A DNA stretch of 6,288 nt from an uncultured Methylococcaceae bacterium (GCA_903839795.1 CAIMDR010000248.1:1-6288); one strand, 5' to 3'. Numbered from the stretch's first letter, positions 1-6,285 are shown. Numbers and translations are program-made. Notes: generated from the letters alone by a model not told the origin.

Positions 1-14
1 CACACTCACAGATT

Positions 15-61
15 GCCGGAAACGCTTATTCTCGCTTGCGCTCGAAAAGCCTTATTCCGGC
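15..61. repeat. Imperfect palindromic intergenic repeat near the left edge
   Basis: The perfect arms GCCGGAA (15-21) and TTCCGGC (55-61) enclose a 33-base centre that contains the small palindrome CGCTTGCG (33-40) and two similar motifs, GCTTATT and CCTTATT. The arrangement resembles the short 'CGTAGGCCGGAATAAG...' intergenic palindromes that I recall being scattered in several proteobacterial genomes. That resemblance comes from memory and is not tested here. No coding sequence is evident in 1-252. The element may continue leftward beyond the window. Confidence 0.5.
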
Positions 62-89
62 CTACGCAGTTTCTGGGTAATTATTCACT

Positions 90-170
90 TCCCTCTTTGA
101 AAAAGGGGGATCGAGGGGGATTTATCTAATAAAATCTCCCCTAACCCCTCTTTTTCAAAGAGGGGGACTG
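90..170. repeat. Hairpin-forming dispersed repeat, copy 1
   Basis: This 81-bp element has two 33-nt arms (91-123 and 132-164) around a short AT-rich loop. The outer 15 bp (CCCTCTTTGAAAAAG with its complement) pair perfectly, and the inner part is imperfect with several G-U-compatible positions. A second copy with the same orientation lies at 4325-4405 and differs at only three positions (94, 112 and 121 of this copy), with no indels. I see no transposase gene and no clear target-site duplication, so it looks like a non-autonomous MITE-like or REP-like element. It lies 82 bp upstream of the ureJ start and could also act as a terminator-like hairpin for upstream transcription, although no clean T-tract follows. 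Confidence 0.85.
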
Positions 171-208
171 CGTGCTCAGTTGTTTTTGTGGTAAATTTTA
201 CAGTCCAG

Positions 209-224
209 CCAAGTTTTGACTTGG
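209..224 (+). promoter_or_regulatory. Small hairpin or operator-like palindrome upstream of ureJ
   Basis: CCAAGT (209-214) and ACTTGG (219-224) are exact reverse complements separated by TTTG, giving a 6-bp stem with a 4-nt loop 28 bp before the ureJ start codon. A TTGACT hexamer (216-221) resembling a -35 box lies inside it, but no good -10 box is found at 16-18 bp from it (AATAAT at 236-241 is 14 bp away). A second small palindrome, GTAAATTTTAC (191-201), lies just upstream. The operon promoter is probably in 171-240, but I cannot fix it. The site could equally be a chance stem in the leader. Confidence 0.25.
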
Positions 225-252
225 AATTGTCTAAAAATAATGAGGAATTGTT

Positions 253-834
253 ATGAAAATAAAATTACTAGTTGCAGTTACCGGTTTATTGTCACTGGCA
301 TCGCTGCCCGTGCATGCTCATACCGGCTTGGGTACCGTTCATGGTTTAGTCGACGGGTTGTTGCATCCTTTAATGGGTATTGATCATTTGCTGGTGATGC
401 TGGCAATCGGGTTGTGGGCTGCAAAGCTTGGCGGACGGGCATTGTGGATGGTGCCCGGCAGTTTTTTGCTGGCGATGGCCGCAGGCGCGGGTTTGCAGTA
501 TATGGGCTTCACCATAAGCGCGGCGGAAACGTGGGTGGCTTTTTCGGTGCTGGCATCAGGCTGGCTGGTATTGAAAAATCAGCACATCTCTTCGGGTTTT
601 GCGGTCGCCATCGCAGCCGGATTTGCACTTAGTCACGGTTATGTTCATGCGGCAGAATTGCAAACCGGCGCTGAGGCAATGGGGTACGCCTCGGGATTTT
701 TGTTAACAACGGCAGTGCTGCATGGTTTGGGTGTTGCTGCGGGGTTATCGGGAGCGGTCAGGCTAAAAATTATCAATACCGCATTGGGACTGCTTTGTGC
801 CATCGTGGGTACAACCTTGTTGGTTGGCATCTAG
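253..834 (+). CDS. ureJ: HupE/UreJ family membrane protein, probable nickel permease
   Basis: This 193-aa protein belongs to the HupE/UreJ family of small membrane proteins linked to nickel supply for hydrogenase or urease. Residues 1-22 look like a signal peptide (Lys-rich start, hydrophobic core, ending Val-His-Ala). Several hydrophobic membrane segments follow, roughly at 37-55, 64-82, 92-107, 113-131, 145-165 and 172-192. The family signature HPLMGIDH (38-45) sits at the start of the first mature helix. Further conserved histidines lie in SHGYVHAAEL (127-136) and VLHGLG (155-160), good candidates for metal contacts. The start is supported by TGAGGA (241-246) six bases upstream. The gene opens the urease operon and ends 4 nt before the preferred ureD start, so it is probably cotranscribed and supplies nickel to urease. 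Nickel transport is inferred from family and context; the true ligand of this copy is untested. Confidence 0.9.
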   Translation: MKIKLLVAVTGLLSLASLPVHAHTGLGTVHGLVDGLLHPLMGIDHLLVMLAIGLWAAKLGGRALWMVPGSFLLAMAAGAGLQYMGFTISAAETWVAFSVLASGWLVLKNQHISSGFAVAIAAGFALSHGYVHAAELQTGAEAMGYASGFLLTTAVLHGLGVAAGLSGAVRLKIINTALGLLCAIVGTTLLVGI

Positions 835-838
835 GCAG

Positions 839-1699
839 ATGTTTGCCGATAGCAAGGAGGCCGGATTCGCCAACGCCAATGCAGAGAGCAGGCCGGTACA
901 AGGCTGGGAAGCAACGCTGGAACTGGGTTTTGAACGCAGTAATGATAAAACAGTGCTGGCGCATCGTCGTCATCAGGGGCCGTTAACCGTACAACGACCT
1001 TTTTATCCTGAGGGCGGTGTTTGTCATCTGTATTTGTTGCATCCACCCGGTGGCGTAGTGGCAGGTGACAGTTTGACGATAGCAATAACAGCCGCCGCCA
1101 ATAGCGCCGCTCTGGTAACAACACCGGCCGCCGGTAAATTTTATCGTAGTACCGGTGAACTGGCCCGGCAATCGGTTACCTTGACCGTAGCGGCAGGCGC
1201 AGTTTTGGAATGGCTGCCACAGGAAACCATTATTTATGAAGGAGCGCGGGTTGCCTCTAAACTACGCGTTGATTTGGAAGCAGGCGCTCGTTTTATTGGC
1301 TGGGAAGTGCTTGCCTTGGGGCGTCCAGCCGCTAATGAAGGTTTTACGACGGGTGAAGTGAGCATGAGTTGGCAGCTATTTCGTGCCGACGAGCTTTTTT
1401 ATCGGGAACATTTAAAGCTGGATGCCCACGCTTTTGCGGCACGCTGGGGGTTGCGAGGACATTCCGCTTGCGGAACGATGTTTGTTTGTCCCGCGTCATC
1501 CGCCCATTTGGAGGCCGTACAACAACTGATAGGTGATACCGCAGGGCGCGGTGTTACGTTAATAGACGAACTGTTGATTTGTCGCGCTCTTGATGACCGG
1601 GCGGATCGGTTACGCGGATTTTTTCAACAGGTTTGGGCCTTGCTAAGACCTGACATTTTGCAACGTAACGCCTGCGAGCCGCGTATCTGGGCAACCTGA
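839..1699 (+). CDS. ureD: Urease accessory protein UreD (UreH)
   Basis: UreD binds the urease apoprotein and, with UreF and UreG, forms the activation complex; it is thought to channel nickel to the active site. The 286-aa protein matches the family along its length: a GWEATLELGFERSNDKTVL stretch (about 22-40), RRHQGPLTVQRPFYPE (43-58), HPPGGVVAGDSL (68-79), TTPAAGKFYRS (94-104), the EWLPQETIIYEGA region (124-136) and the terminal PRIWAT. I chose ATG 839, which gives a usual family length and starts 4 nt after the ureJ stop with only a weak AGGCAG upstream. A GTG at 797 in the same frame would add 14 residues that overlap ureJ and do not look conserved. The gene ends 21 nt before ureA. The start is the only real uncertainty. 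Confidence 0.95.
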   Translation: MFADSKEAGFANANAESRPVQGWEATLELGFERSNDKTVLAHRRHQGPLTVQRPFYPEGGVCHLYLLHPPGGVVAGDSLTIAITAAANSAALVTTPAAGKFYRSTGELARQSVTLTVAAGAVLEWLPQETIIYEGARVASKLRVDLEAGARFIGWEVLALGRPAANEGFTTGEVSMSWQLFRADELFYREHLKLDAHAFAARWGLRGHSACGTMFVCPASSAHLEAVQQLIGDTAGRGVTLIDELLICRALDDRADRLRGFFQQVWALLRPDILQRNACEPRIWAT

Positions 1700-1720
1700 T
1701 TAACCAAAAAAGGATAACAC

Positions 1721-2023
1721 ATGCATTTAACGCCACGCGAAAAAGACAAACTACTGATTTTTACTGCCGGATTATTGGCAGAACGCCGAAAAGCGAGAGG
1801 TTTAAAACTTAACTACCCGGAAGCCATCGCTTATATTACCGCCGCCATTATGGAGGGTGCCAGGGATGGGCGCACAGTCGCTGAATTAATGGAATTTGGC
1901 CGCACCTTGCTAAACCGTGAGGATGTCATGGAGGGTATTGGCGACATGTTGCCGGATGTGCAGGTAGAAGCAACGTTTCCGGATGGTACGAAATTGGTTA
2001 CCGTGCATAATCCCATTGAATAG
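1721..2023 (+). CDS. ureA: Urease gamma subunit UreA
   Basis: This is the smallest structural subunit of urease, part of the cytoplasmic (UreABC)3 enzyme that hydrolyses urea. At 100 aa it has the standard length and is recognisable from end to end: [20 protein letters not shown] at the start, [18 protein letters not shown] (22-39), the [13 protein letters not shown] region (45-57), and the C-terminal part with [27 protein letters not shown] (about 1709-1715) precedes the ATG as an acceptable ribosome binding site. It is preceded by ureD at 21 nt. In most urease operons ureB follows within a few tens of bases or overlaps; here 234 bp of repeat-rich sequence intervenes, which is unusual. Separate gamma and beta genes are the typical bacterial form, as opposed to the fused Helicobacter type. 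Confidence 0.98.
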   Translation: MHLTPREKDKLLIFTAGLLAERRKARGLKLNYPEAIAYITAAIMEGARDGRTVAELMEFGRTLLNREDVMEGIGDMLPDVQVEATFPDGTKLVTVHNPIE

Positions 2024-2060
2024 CAAAACAGGCTACCAACTTAACGCGGGATATAGTCGA

Positions 2061-2107
2061 GACTTAACCGTTCGTCCTGAGCCTGTCGAAGGATGAGCGG
2101 TTAAGTC
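2061..2107. repeat. Hairpin repeat between ureA and ureB, first stem
   Basis: GACTTAACCG (2061-2070) and CGGTTAAGTC (2098-2107) are exact reverse complements. TTCGTCCT (2071-2078) pairs with AGGATGAG (2090-2097) using two G-U wobbles in RNA. This gives an 18-bp stem with an 11-nt loop (GAGCCTGTCGA). The core TTCGTCCTGAGCCTGTCGAA is of a kind I recall as a common dispersed intergenic repeat in proteobacteria. No T-tract follows the stem, so it is not a standard intrinsic terminator. It lies 37 nt after the ureA stop. Confidence 0.75.
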
Positions 2108-2170
2108 GTTCATGGTTCGACAAGGCTCTCCTGAGCGCCAGACGAAGGGCTCACCACGAACGGCTTAACC
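2099..2170. repeat. Hairpin repeat between ureA and ureB, second stem sharing an arm with the first
   Basis: The arm 2099-2115 pairs with 2154-2170 over 17 positions with one mismatch (A2112 against C2157) and one G-U wobble (T2105-type position excluded; the wobble is at T2106 with G2163). The enclosed part begins TTCGACAAGGCTC and contains an inner GCTC/GAGC mini-stem. The sequence resembles the dispersed repeat 'GTTCGACAAGGCTCACCACGAACGG' that I recall from other genomes. Its left arm reuses 2099-2107, which is also the right arm of the first hairpin, so the two full stems cannot form together in one RNA. It could be a remnant of two juxtaposed repeat insertions. Confidence 0.65.
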
Positions 2171-2210
2171 TAAAACTGTCCCGTCTTATAGCCGAAAAAC
2201 AGGGCGTGCC

Positions 2211-2261
2211 ATGTACGTCAACGATGATAATGACCATGAAAGAGTAGGAGCAGAGCCATGA
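2211..2261 (+). CDS. Candidate 16-aa leader peptide coupled to ureB
   Basis: A short open frame starting at ATG 2211 encodes [16 protein letters not shown] and stops at TGA 2259-2261, overlapping the ureB start in an ATGA arrangement. AGGG (2201-2204) lies six bases before its ATG as a weak ribosome binding site. Such stop/start overlap is the same geometry used between ureB and ureC. Translation of this short frame could bring ribosomes to ureB across the long gap. There is no homology support that I recognise and a 17-codon frame can easily arise by chance, so this is a tentative call. Confidence 0.2.
   Translation: MYVNDDNDHERVGAEP
2246..2250 (+). promoter_or_regulatory. Ribosome binding site of ureB
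   Basis: AGGAG lies seven bases before the ureB ATG at 2258. It gives ureB an independent and strong initiation site, which matters because ureA ends 234 bp upstream and cannot couple directly. Confidence 0.7.
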
Positions 2262-2575
2262 TACCTGGAGAAATTATCCCGGCCGAGGGTGATATCGAGC
2301 TGAATGCCGGTTGCGCAGTTATTTCGCTGCTTGTCGCCAACAGCGGTGATCGACCCATACAAGTCGGTTCGCATTATCATTTTTTTGAAACCAATCCGGC
2401 TTTGCATTTTGACCGGGACAAAACGCTGGGCTTCAGATTGGATATTCCAGCAGGAACCGCTGTCCGCTTTGAGCCGGGACAGTTTAGGGAAATACATCTG
2501 GTTCCCTTTTCAGGGTTACGCCGTGTTTACGGTTTTCGTCAGGCAATCATGGGCGAACTAAAGGAGTCGGTATGA
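2258..2575 (+). CDS. ureB: Urease beta subunit UreB
   Basis: This is the second structural subunit of urease, which packs with UreA and UreC in the cytoplasmic trimer of trimers. The 105-aa protein carries the family pattern: [18 protein letters not shown] at the N-terminus, [18 protein letters not shown] (32-49), the [21 protein letters not shown] region (51-71), FEPGQ and then [14 protein letters not shown] near the C-terminus. The end reads GFRQAIMG where many relatives have GFNGLVMG, a modest departure in a loop region. The start is fixed by AGGAG seven bases upstream and by the match of MIPGE to family N-termini. Its stop overlaps the ureC start by 4 nt (ATGA), implying translational coupling of beta and alpha subunits. 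Confidence 0.98.
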   Translation: MIPGEIIPAEGDIELNAGCAVISLLVANSGDRPIQVGSHYHFFETNPALHFDRDKTLGFRLDIPAGTAVRFEPGQFREIHLVPFSGLRRVYGFRQAIMGELKESV

Positions 2576-4275
2576 GCAGAATTAGCAGGCAGGCTTACAG
2601 TGATATGTTTGGCCCGACTACCGGCGATAAAGTCCGCCTCGGTGATAGCGGCCTGTTTTTACAAGTCGAAGCCGATCGCACAGTATACGGCGAAGAAGTT
2701 AAGTTTGGTGGCGGCAAAGTGATACGCGACGGGATGGGACAAAGTCAGATTGATTCAAACAGCGCCATGGACTTGGTCATTACTAATGCATTAATTGTCG
2801 ATTATTGGGGCATTATCAAAGCCGATGTCGGCATTAAAAATGGTCGTATTGCCGCGATAGGCAAGGCCGGTAATCCCGATATTCAAAACGGCGTCGATAT
2901 TATTATTGGCCCCGGCACCGAGATTATAGCCGGTGAAGGGCAAATTTTAACCGCAGGCGGCGTTGATGCGCATATCCATTTTATCTGTCCGCAGCAAATA
3001 GAAGAAGCACTGTCATCCGGTGTCACCACCATGATTGGCGGTGGTACGGGGCCTGCGACAGGTACTAATGCGACTACTTGTACGCCGGGGCCCTGGAATA
3101 TCCAGCAGATGTTGCGGGCGCTGGATGGTTTTCCCATGAACTTTGGCGTGTTGGGCAAAGGCAATGCCAGCTTGCCTGCGGCTTTGGAAGAACAGGTGCG
3201 TGCCGGTGCCATGGGTTTAAAGCTGCATGAAGATTGGGGCACCACACCGGCGGCGATTGATTGCTGTTTGTCGGTGGCCGACCGTTTTGATGTGCAGGTC
3301 GCGATACATACCGATACCTTGAATGAATCGGGTTTTGTTGAAGATACCATTGCCGCTTTTAAAGATCGCACCATTCATACCTACCATACCGAAGGTGCGG
3401 GCGGCGGTCATGCGCCGGATATTATCAAGGCCTGTGGCTTGCCTAATGTGCTGCCCTCGTCAACCAATCCAACGCGACCATTCACCATTAACACGGTCGA
3501 CGAACATCTGGATATGCTGATGGTTTGCCATCATCTTGACCCCTCCATTCCCGAAGACGTGGCGTTTGCCGAATCACGTATCCGTCGTGAAACGATAGCG
3601 GCGGAAGATATATTGCATGATTTGGGCGCTTTTTCGATGATTTCATCGGATTCACAAGCTATGGGCCGAGTGGGTGAAGTGATTATTCGCACCTGGCAGA
3701 CGGCGCATAAAATGAAATTGCAACGCGGCAGTTTGCAGGAAGATTCTGCACAGAATGATAATTTTCGCATTAAACGCTATATCGCCAAGTACACGATTAA
3801 TCCGGCGATTAGTCACGGTATTTCGCACGAAGTTGGTTCAATAGAAGTCGGCAAGTTGGCCGATCTGGTGTTATGGAATCCGGTCTTTTTCGCCGTAAAA
3901 CCCAGCCTGATTATCAAAGGCGGTTTGATAGCACTGGCTGCGATGGGCGATGCCAATGCGTCAATTCCAACCCCGCAACCGGTACATTATCGCCCGATGT
4001 TTGGTTCATTCGGCCAGACTGCCTCGGCTACGTCGATGATTTTCTTGCCGCAAGCCGCCGTTGATGGCGGTGTTTCCGAAGCTTTGGGCTTGCGTAAACG
4101 CGTCGGTATTGTCAAAAATACCCGCACTATCGGTAAAAAAGATTTAGTGCACAATCACTACCAACCCGTTATCGAAGTAGATCCGCAGACCTATGCCGTG
4201 CGTGCCGACGGGAAGTTGTTGACCTGTGAGCCGGTGGCCGTTTTACCTTTTGCACAACGGTATTTTCTGTTTTAA
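2572..4275 (+). CDS. ureC: Urease alpha subunit UreC, catalytic
   Basis: This is the catalytic subunit of urease, hydrolysing urea to ammonia and carbamate with a bridged dinickel centre. At 567 aa it equals the Klebsiella enzyme in length, and key residues fall at the same numbers: His134 and His136 (HIH), Lys217 in GLKLHED (the carbamylated bridging lysine), His219, His246, His272, Asp360 (nickel ligand), and Cys319-His320 in MVCHHLDP, the mobile flap with the catalytic histidine. Arg336 is also present. Residues 1-130 and the C-terminal part form the beta domain and 130-430 the metal-dependent amidohydrolase barrel. AAAGGAG (2560-2566) lies five bases before the ATG. It overlaps ureB by 4 nt and is followed by a 172-bp gap rather than directly by ureE. 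Nothing suggests loss of function. Confidence 0.99.
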   Translation: MSRISRQAYSDMFGPTTGDKVRLGDSGLFLQVEADRTVYGEEVKFGGGKVIRDGMGQSQIDSNSAMDLVITNALIVDYWGIIKADVGIKNGRIAAIGKAGNPDIQNGVDIIIGPGTEIIAGEGQILTAGGVDAHIHFICPQQIEEALSSGVTTMIGGGTGPATGTNATTCTPGPWNIQQMLRALDGFPMNFGVLGKGNASLPAALEEQVRAGAMGLKLHEDWGTTPAAIDCCLSVADRFDVQVAIHTDTLNESGFVEDTIAAFKDRTIHTYHTEGAGGGHAPDIIKACGLPNVLPSSTNPTRPFTINTVDEHLDMLMVCHHLDPSIPEDVAFAESRIRRETIAAEDILHDLGAFSMISSDSQAMGRVGEVIIRTWQTAHKMKLQRGSLQEDSAQNDNFRIKRYIAKYTINPAISHGISHEVGSIEVGKLADLVLWNPVFFAVKPSLIIKGGLIALAAMGDANASIPTPQPVHYRPMFGSFGQTASATSMIFLPQAAVDGGVSEALGLRKRVGIVKNTRTIGKKDLVHNHYQPVIEVDPQTYAVRADGKLLTCEPVAVLPFAQRYFLF

Positions 4276-4324
4276 GAAAATCCACCGACTTTTAAGAAGT
4301 ATAAATTTCGTGTAGTTGTTAACC

Positions 4325-4405
4325 TCCCCCTTTGAAAAAGGGGGATTGAGGGGGAGTTATCTAATAAAATCTCCCCTAACCCCTCTTTTTCAAAGAGGGG
4401 GACTG
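4325..4405. repeat. Hairpin-forming dispersed repeat, copy 2
   Basis: This is the same 81-bp element as at 90-170 in the same orientation, matching 78 of 81 positions without gaps. Its left arm (4326-4358) and right arm (4367-4399) can form a long hairpin, with the outer CCCCCTTTGAAAAAG against CTTTTTCAAAGAGGG. It fills most of the gap between ureC and ureE, starting 49 bp after the ureC stop and ending 42 bp before the ureE start. Its sequence is open in the ureE frame, so a TTG at 4316 would add 44 false residues to UreE. In RNA the hairpin could slow 3' decay of the upstream ureABC message. Confidence 0.85.
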
Positions 4406-4433
4406 AATAATTACAAAAAAGCCTTGATCCAAC

Positions 4434-4447
4434 GGATACCTCCTCTA
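4434..4447 (+). promoter_or_regulatory. Unusual initiation region of ureE
   Basis: The bases just before the ureE ATG contain only a weak GGATA (4434-4438, nine bases upstream) and then ACCTCCT (4438-4444), which has the sequence of the anti-Shine-Dalgarno end of 16S rRNA rather than of a binding site. CCTCCTCT (4439-4446) could pair with AGAGGGGG (4394-4401) in the right arm of the neighbouring repeat, with one G-U wobble. The ureE start is therefore poorly served and may be structure-dependent. The functional meaning is inferred only. Confidence 0.3.
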
Positions 4448-4885
4448 ATGACCACTATGTTGAAATTGACTGAACTTGCTCCACCAGAAACCCAGGCTGA
4501 CGATGTCCTGACGTTGCCTTTTGAATATCGCCAAAAAAGCCGATTGCCTGCCCGTACCGATGGCGGCGTGGCGGTTGGTGTTTTTTTGCCGCGCGGACAC
4601 CGTTTGCTTTCAGGTGTTATTTTGACAGGTGCAGAGCGTTTTAAGGTGCTGATAAAAGCGGCACCTGAAACGGTTTCGGTGGTGTGTAGTGATGACATTT
4701 TGCAATTTGCACGCGCCTGTTATCATTTGGGTAACCGTCATGTCGCCTTACAAATTTTGCCGGGTGAGCTGCGCTATTTGAGTGACCATGTTCTGGATCA
4801 CATGGTGGAAGGTTTGGGTTTGCTGGTAACGCATAACATTATGCCGTTTGAGCCGGAAGCCGGTGCTTATCATAGCCATGATTAA
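4448..4885 (+). CDS. ureE: Urease accessory protein UreE, nickel metallochaperone
   Basis: UreE is a dimeric cytoplasmic nickel chaperone that hands nickel to UreG and the activation complex. The 145-aa product has the expected two domains: an N-terminal peptide-binding domain (about 1-75, with LTLPFEYRQKSRLPARTDGG and FLPRGHRL) and a C-terminal metal-binding domain with ACYHLGNRHVALQILPGELRY (90-110) and DHVLDHM (113-119). His114 corresponds to the interface nickel ligand of the Klebsiella protein (His96). The family motif MPFEPEAGAYHSHD ends the protein, with only two histidines (142, 144) instead of a long His-rich tail. I chose ATG 4448, since upstream codons from TTG 4316 translate the dispersed repeat. 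ATG 4457 is an alternative that loses three residues. It overlaps ureF by 8 nt. Confidence 0.95.
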   Translation: MTTMLKLTELAPPETQADDVLTLPFEYRQKSRLPARTDGGVAVGVFLPRGHRLLSGVILTGAERFKVLIKAAPETVSVVCSDDILQFARACYHLGNRHVALQILPGELRYLSDHVLDHMVEGLGLLVTHNIMPFEPEAGAYHSHD

Positions 4886-5552
4886 TGATTTGGCCTTGCT
4901 GCGATTACTACAACTGGTAAGTCCGGGCTTGCCGATTGGCATGTACAGCTATTCCCAAGGCTTGGAACGTGCCATTGATGATGGCTGGGTCACCACTGCC
5001 GATGACGTCCGTGAATGGCTTGAAGGTTTGCTGGAGCATGGCCTGACGCAGATTGACCTGCCGGTCATGATGCGCTTGTTTGATGCCTGGACGTTGGCTG
5101 ATAACGAGGCCGTTGTGCGCTGGAGCAAAACCTTGACCGCTTGCCGCGAAACCTCCGAATTACGTGCAGAAGACAGGCAAACCGGACAGGCGCTGGCACG
5201 CTTGCTGGTTGCGCTGGAACTGGACGATGCCGCCGATTGGTTACGCAAACCGGAGGCAACATTCGCTACTTTATTTAGTCTCGCCGCAGTCCGTTGGGCT
5301 GTTCCAAAGCGCGAGGCGGCTATCGGTTACCTGTGGAGCTGGCTGGAAAATCAGGTGTTATGTGCCGTTAAATTGGTGCCCTTGGGACAGGTGGCCGGTC
5401 AACGTTTGTTAATCGCGTTGGCATCCACACTGCCGGAACAGGTCAATCGTGCGTTACTGCTTTCAGATGATGAAATCGGCAGCAGCGCGTTTGGTTTGGC
5501 CTTGGCGAGTAGTCGCCATGAAACACAATATTCCAGATTATTTCGTTCTTAA
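4878..5552 (+). CDS. ureF: Urease accessory protein UreF
   Basis: UreF is an all-helical cytoplasmic protein that binds UreD and UreG in the urease activation complex and controls UreG GTPase activity. The 224-aa length matches well-known relatives. Signatures are LLQLVSPGLPIGMYSYSQGL (10-29), VREWLEG (44-50), the TSELRAEDRQTGQAL stretch (92-106), the KLVPLGQVAGQRLL motif (165-178), and the C-terminal SSRHETQYSRLFRS (211-224). ATG 4878 was chosen because it begins at the usual distance from the SPGLPIG motif and overlaps the last 8 nt of ureE, a layout suggesting translational coupling. A TTG at 4848 in frame would add ten residues inside ureE and is unlikely. The gap to ureG is 12 nt. Confidence 0.97.
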   Translation: MINDLALLRLLQLVSPGLPIGMYSYSQGLERAIDDGWVTTADDVREWLEGLLEHGLTQIDLPVMMRLFDAWTLADNEAVVRWSKTLTACRETSELRAEDRQTGQALARLLVALELDDAADWLRKPEATFATLFSLAAVRWAVPKREAAIGYLWSWLENQVLCAVKLVPLGQVAGQRLLIALASTLPEQVNRALLLSDDEIGSSAFGLALASSRHETQYSRLFRS

Positions 5553-5564
5553 AGTGAGTAGTAG

Positions 5565-6191
5565 ATGATGAGTGATAAACAGGTACTTCGGGTAGGGATA
5601 GGCGGGCCGGTAGGTTCCGGAAAAACAGCATTGGTGGATGCCTTGTGCAAGCGCATGCGAGAGCAATTTGAAATTGGTGTCGTCACCAATGATATTTATA
5701 CCCGCGAAGACCAGCAATTTTTGATTCGCAGTCAGGCTTTGCCGGAAGACAGGATTGTCGGTGTAGAAACCGGTGGCTGTCCGCACACGGCTATCAGGGA
5801 AGATGCATCGATGAATCTTGCTGCGGTTGATGAGCTTTGTGAACGCTTTGATAATCTCGATTTTATTATGGTGGAAAGCGGAGGCGATAATTTAAGCGCA
5901 ACTTTTAGCCCGGAACTGGCCGACCTGACCATTTATGTGATTGATGTCTCGGCCGGTGACAAGATCCCCAGAAAAGGTGGCCCCGGCATTACCCGCTCTG
6001 ATTTGCTGGTGATTAATAAAATTGATTTGGCTCCTTTTGTTGGTGCCTCGTTGGACGTTATGGATCGTGATGCCAAAAAAATGCGCGGCGAGCGACCGTT
6101 TGTGTTCACCAACCTTAAAACCGGTTTAGGACTGGAAACCATTGTCCAATTCATTATTACGGCGGGCATGTTGACCACCGTGGCCGCGTGA
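5565..6191 (+). CDS. ureG: Urease accessory protein UreG, SIMIBI GTPase
   Basis: UreG is the cytoplasmic GTPase that delivers nickel to urease, powering assembly of the metal centre with UreD and UreF. The 208-aa protein has the P-loop GPVGSGKT (14-21), the nickel-binding Cys-Pro-His motif (72-74) inside [23 protein letters not shown] (104-110), [17 protein letters not shown] (126-142) and the base-specificity motif NKID (151-154). It belongs to the SIMIBI class, related to HypB. Two successive ATG codons (5565 and 5568) are possible starts; the upstream AAAGTGAG is a weak binding site that fits either. It closes the urease set; no further gene begins in the remaining 97 bases. Confidence 0.98.
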   Translation: MMSDKQVLRVGIGGPVGSGKTALVDALCKRMREQFEIGVVTNDIYTREDQQFLIRSQALPEDRIVGVETGGCPHTAIREDASMNLAAVDELCERFDNLDFIMVESGGDNLSATFSPELADLTIYVIDVSAGDKIPRKGGPGITRSDLLVINKIDLAPFVGASLDVMDRDAKKMRGERPFVFTNLKTGLGLETIVQFIITAGMLTTVAA

Positions 6192-6202
6192 ACAACTACA
6201 AA

Positions 6203-6218
6203 TCTTCGTGTCTTCGTG
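6203..6218 (+). repeat. Tandem TCTTCGTG duplication after ureG
   Basis: TCTTCGTG occurs twice in direct succession (6203-6210 and 6211-6218), 11 bp after the ureG stop, followed by GTGAAATGTC. The surrounding phrase resembles a short intergenic repeat family (CTTCGTGTCTTCGTGGTGAA) that I recall from several bacterial genomes. No terminator-like hairpin with a T-tract is visible directly after ureG. Confidence 0.4.
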
Positions 6219-6264
6219 GTGAAATGTCTTAGGAATGTGCATGAAATAACTTCGGTATCTTGCT

Positions 6265-6285
6265 CCCTCTCCCTCTGGGAGAGGG
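6265..6285. repeat. Palindromic repeat at the right edge
   Basis: CCCTCTCCC (6265-6273) and GGGAGAGGG (6277-6285) are exact reverse complements around a TCT loop, giving a 9-bp GC-rich stem. It resembles the start of a 'CCCTCTCCCTCTGGGAGAGGGCTGGGG' dispersed repeat known from many proteobacteria by memory. It is cut by the window end, so I cannot tell whether a T-tract follows; it may also serve as the operon terminator. Confidence 0.5.

Noticed and set aside
191..201. GTAAATTTTAC as an NtcA-type site
   Set aside because: NtcA sites have GTA and TAC eight bases apart; here the spacing is five, and the regulator is cyanobacterial while the genes look proteobacterial.
797..838. GTG 797 as the start of ureD
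   Set aside because: The extra 14 residues overlap ureJ, do not resemble UreD N-termini, and ATG 839 gives a typical family length just after the ureJ stop.
854..860. AAGGAGG, a perfect Shine-Dalgarno sequence within the 5' part of ureD
   Set aside because: No in-frame start codon lies at a suitable distance downstream; it is simply the Lys-Glu-Ala coding stretch of UreD.
2061..2170. CRISPR array or transposon remnant between ureA and ureB
   Set aside because: There are no regularly spaced identical direct repeats, and no transposase fragment can be read in any frame; the structure is two inverted repeats.
2883..3374. A 163-codon open frame on the minus strand inside ureC
   Set aside because: It lies wholly antisense to the highly conserved UreC active-site region, shows no recognisable protein features, and is best explained as a shadow of ureC codon use.
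4323..4405. Intrinsic terminator separating ureC from ureEFG
   Set aside because: The hairpin is long but no T-tract follows on the + strand, and the same element occurs elsewhere in the window as a repeat, so termination is not supported by sequence alone.
6230..6249. AGGA followed by ATG as the start of another gene after ureG
   Set aside because: The frame from ATG 6241 stops after two codons, so it encodes nothing.
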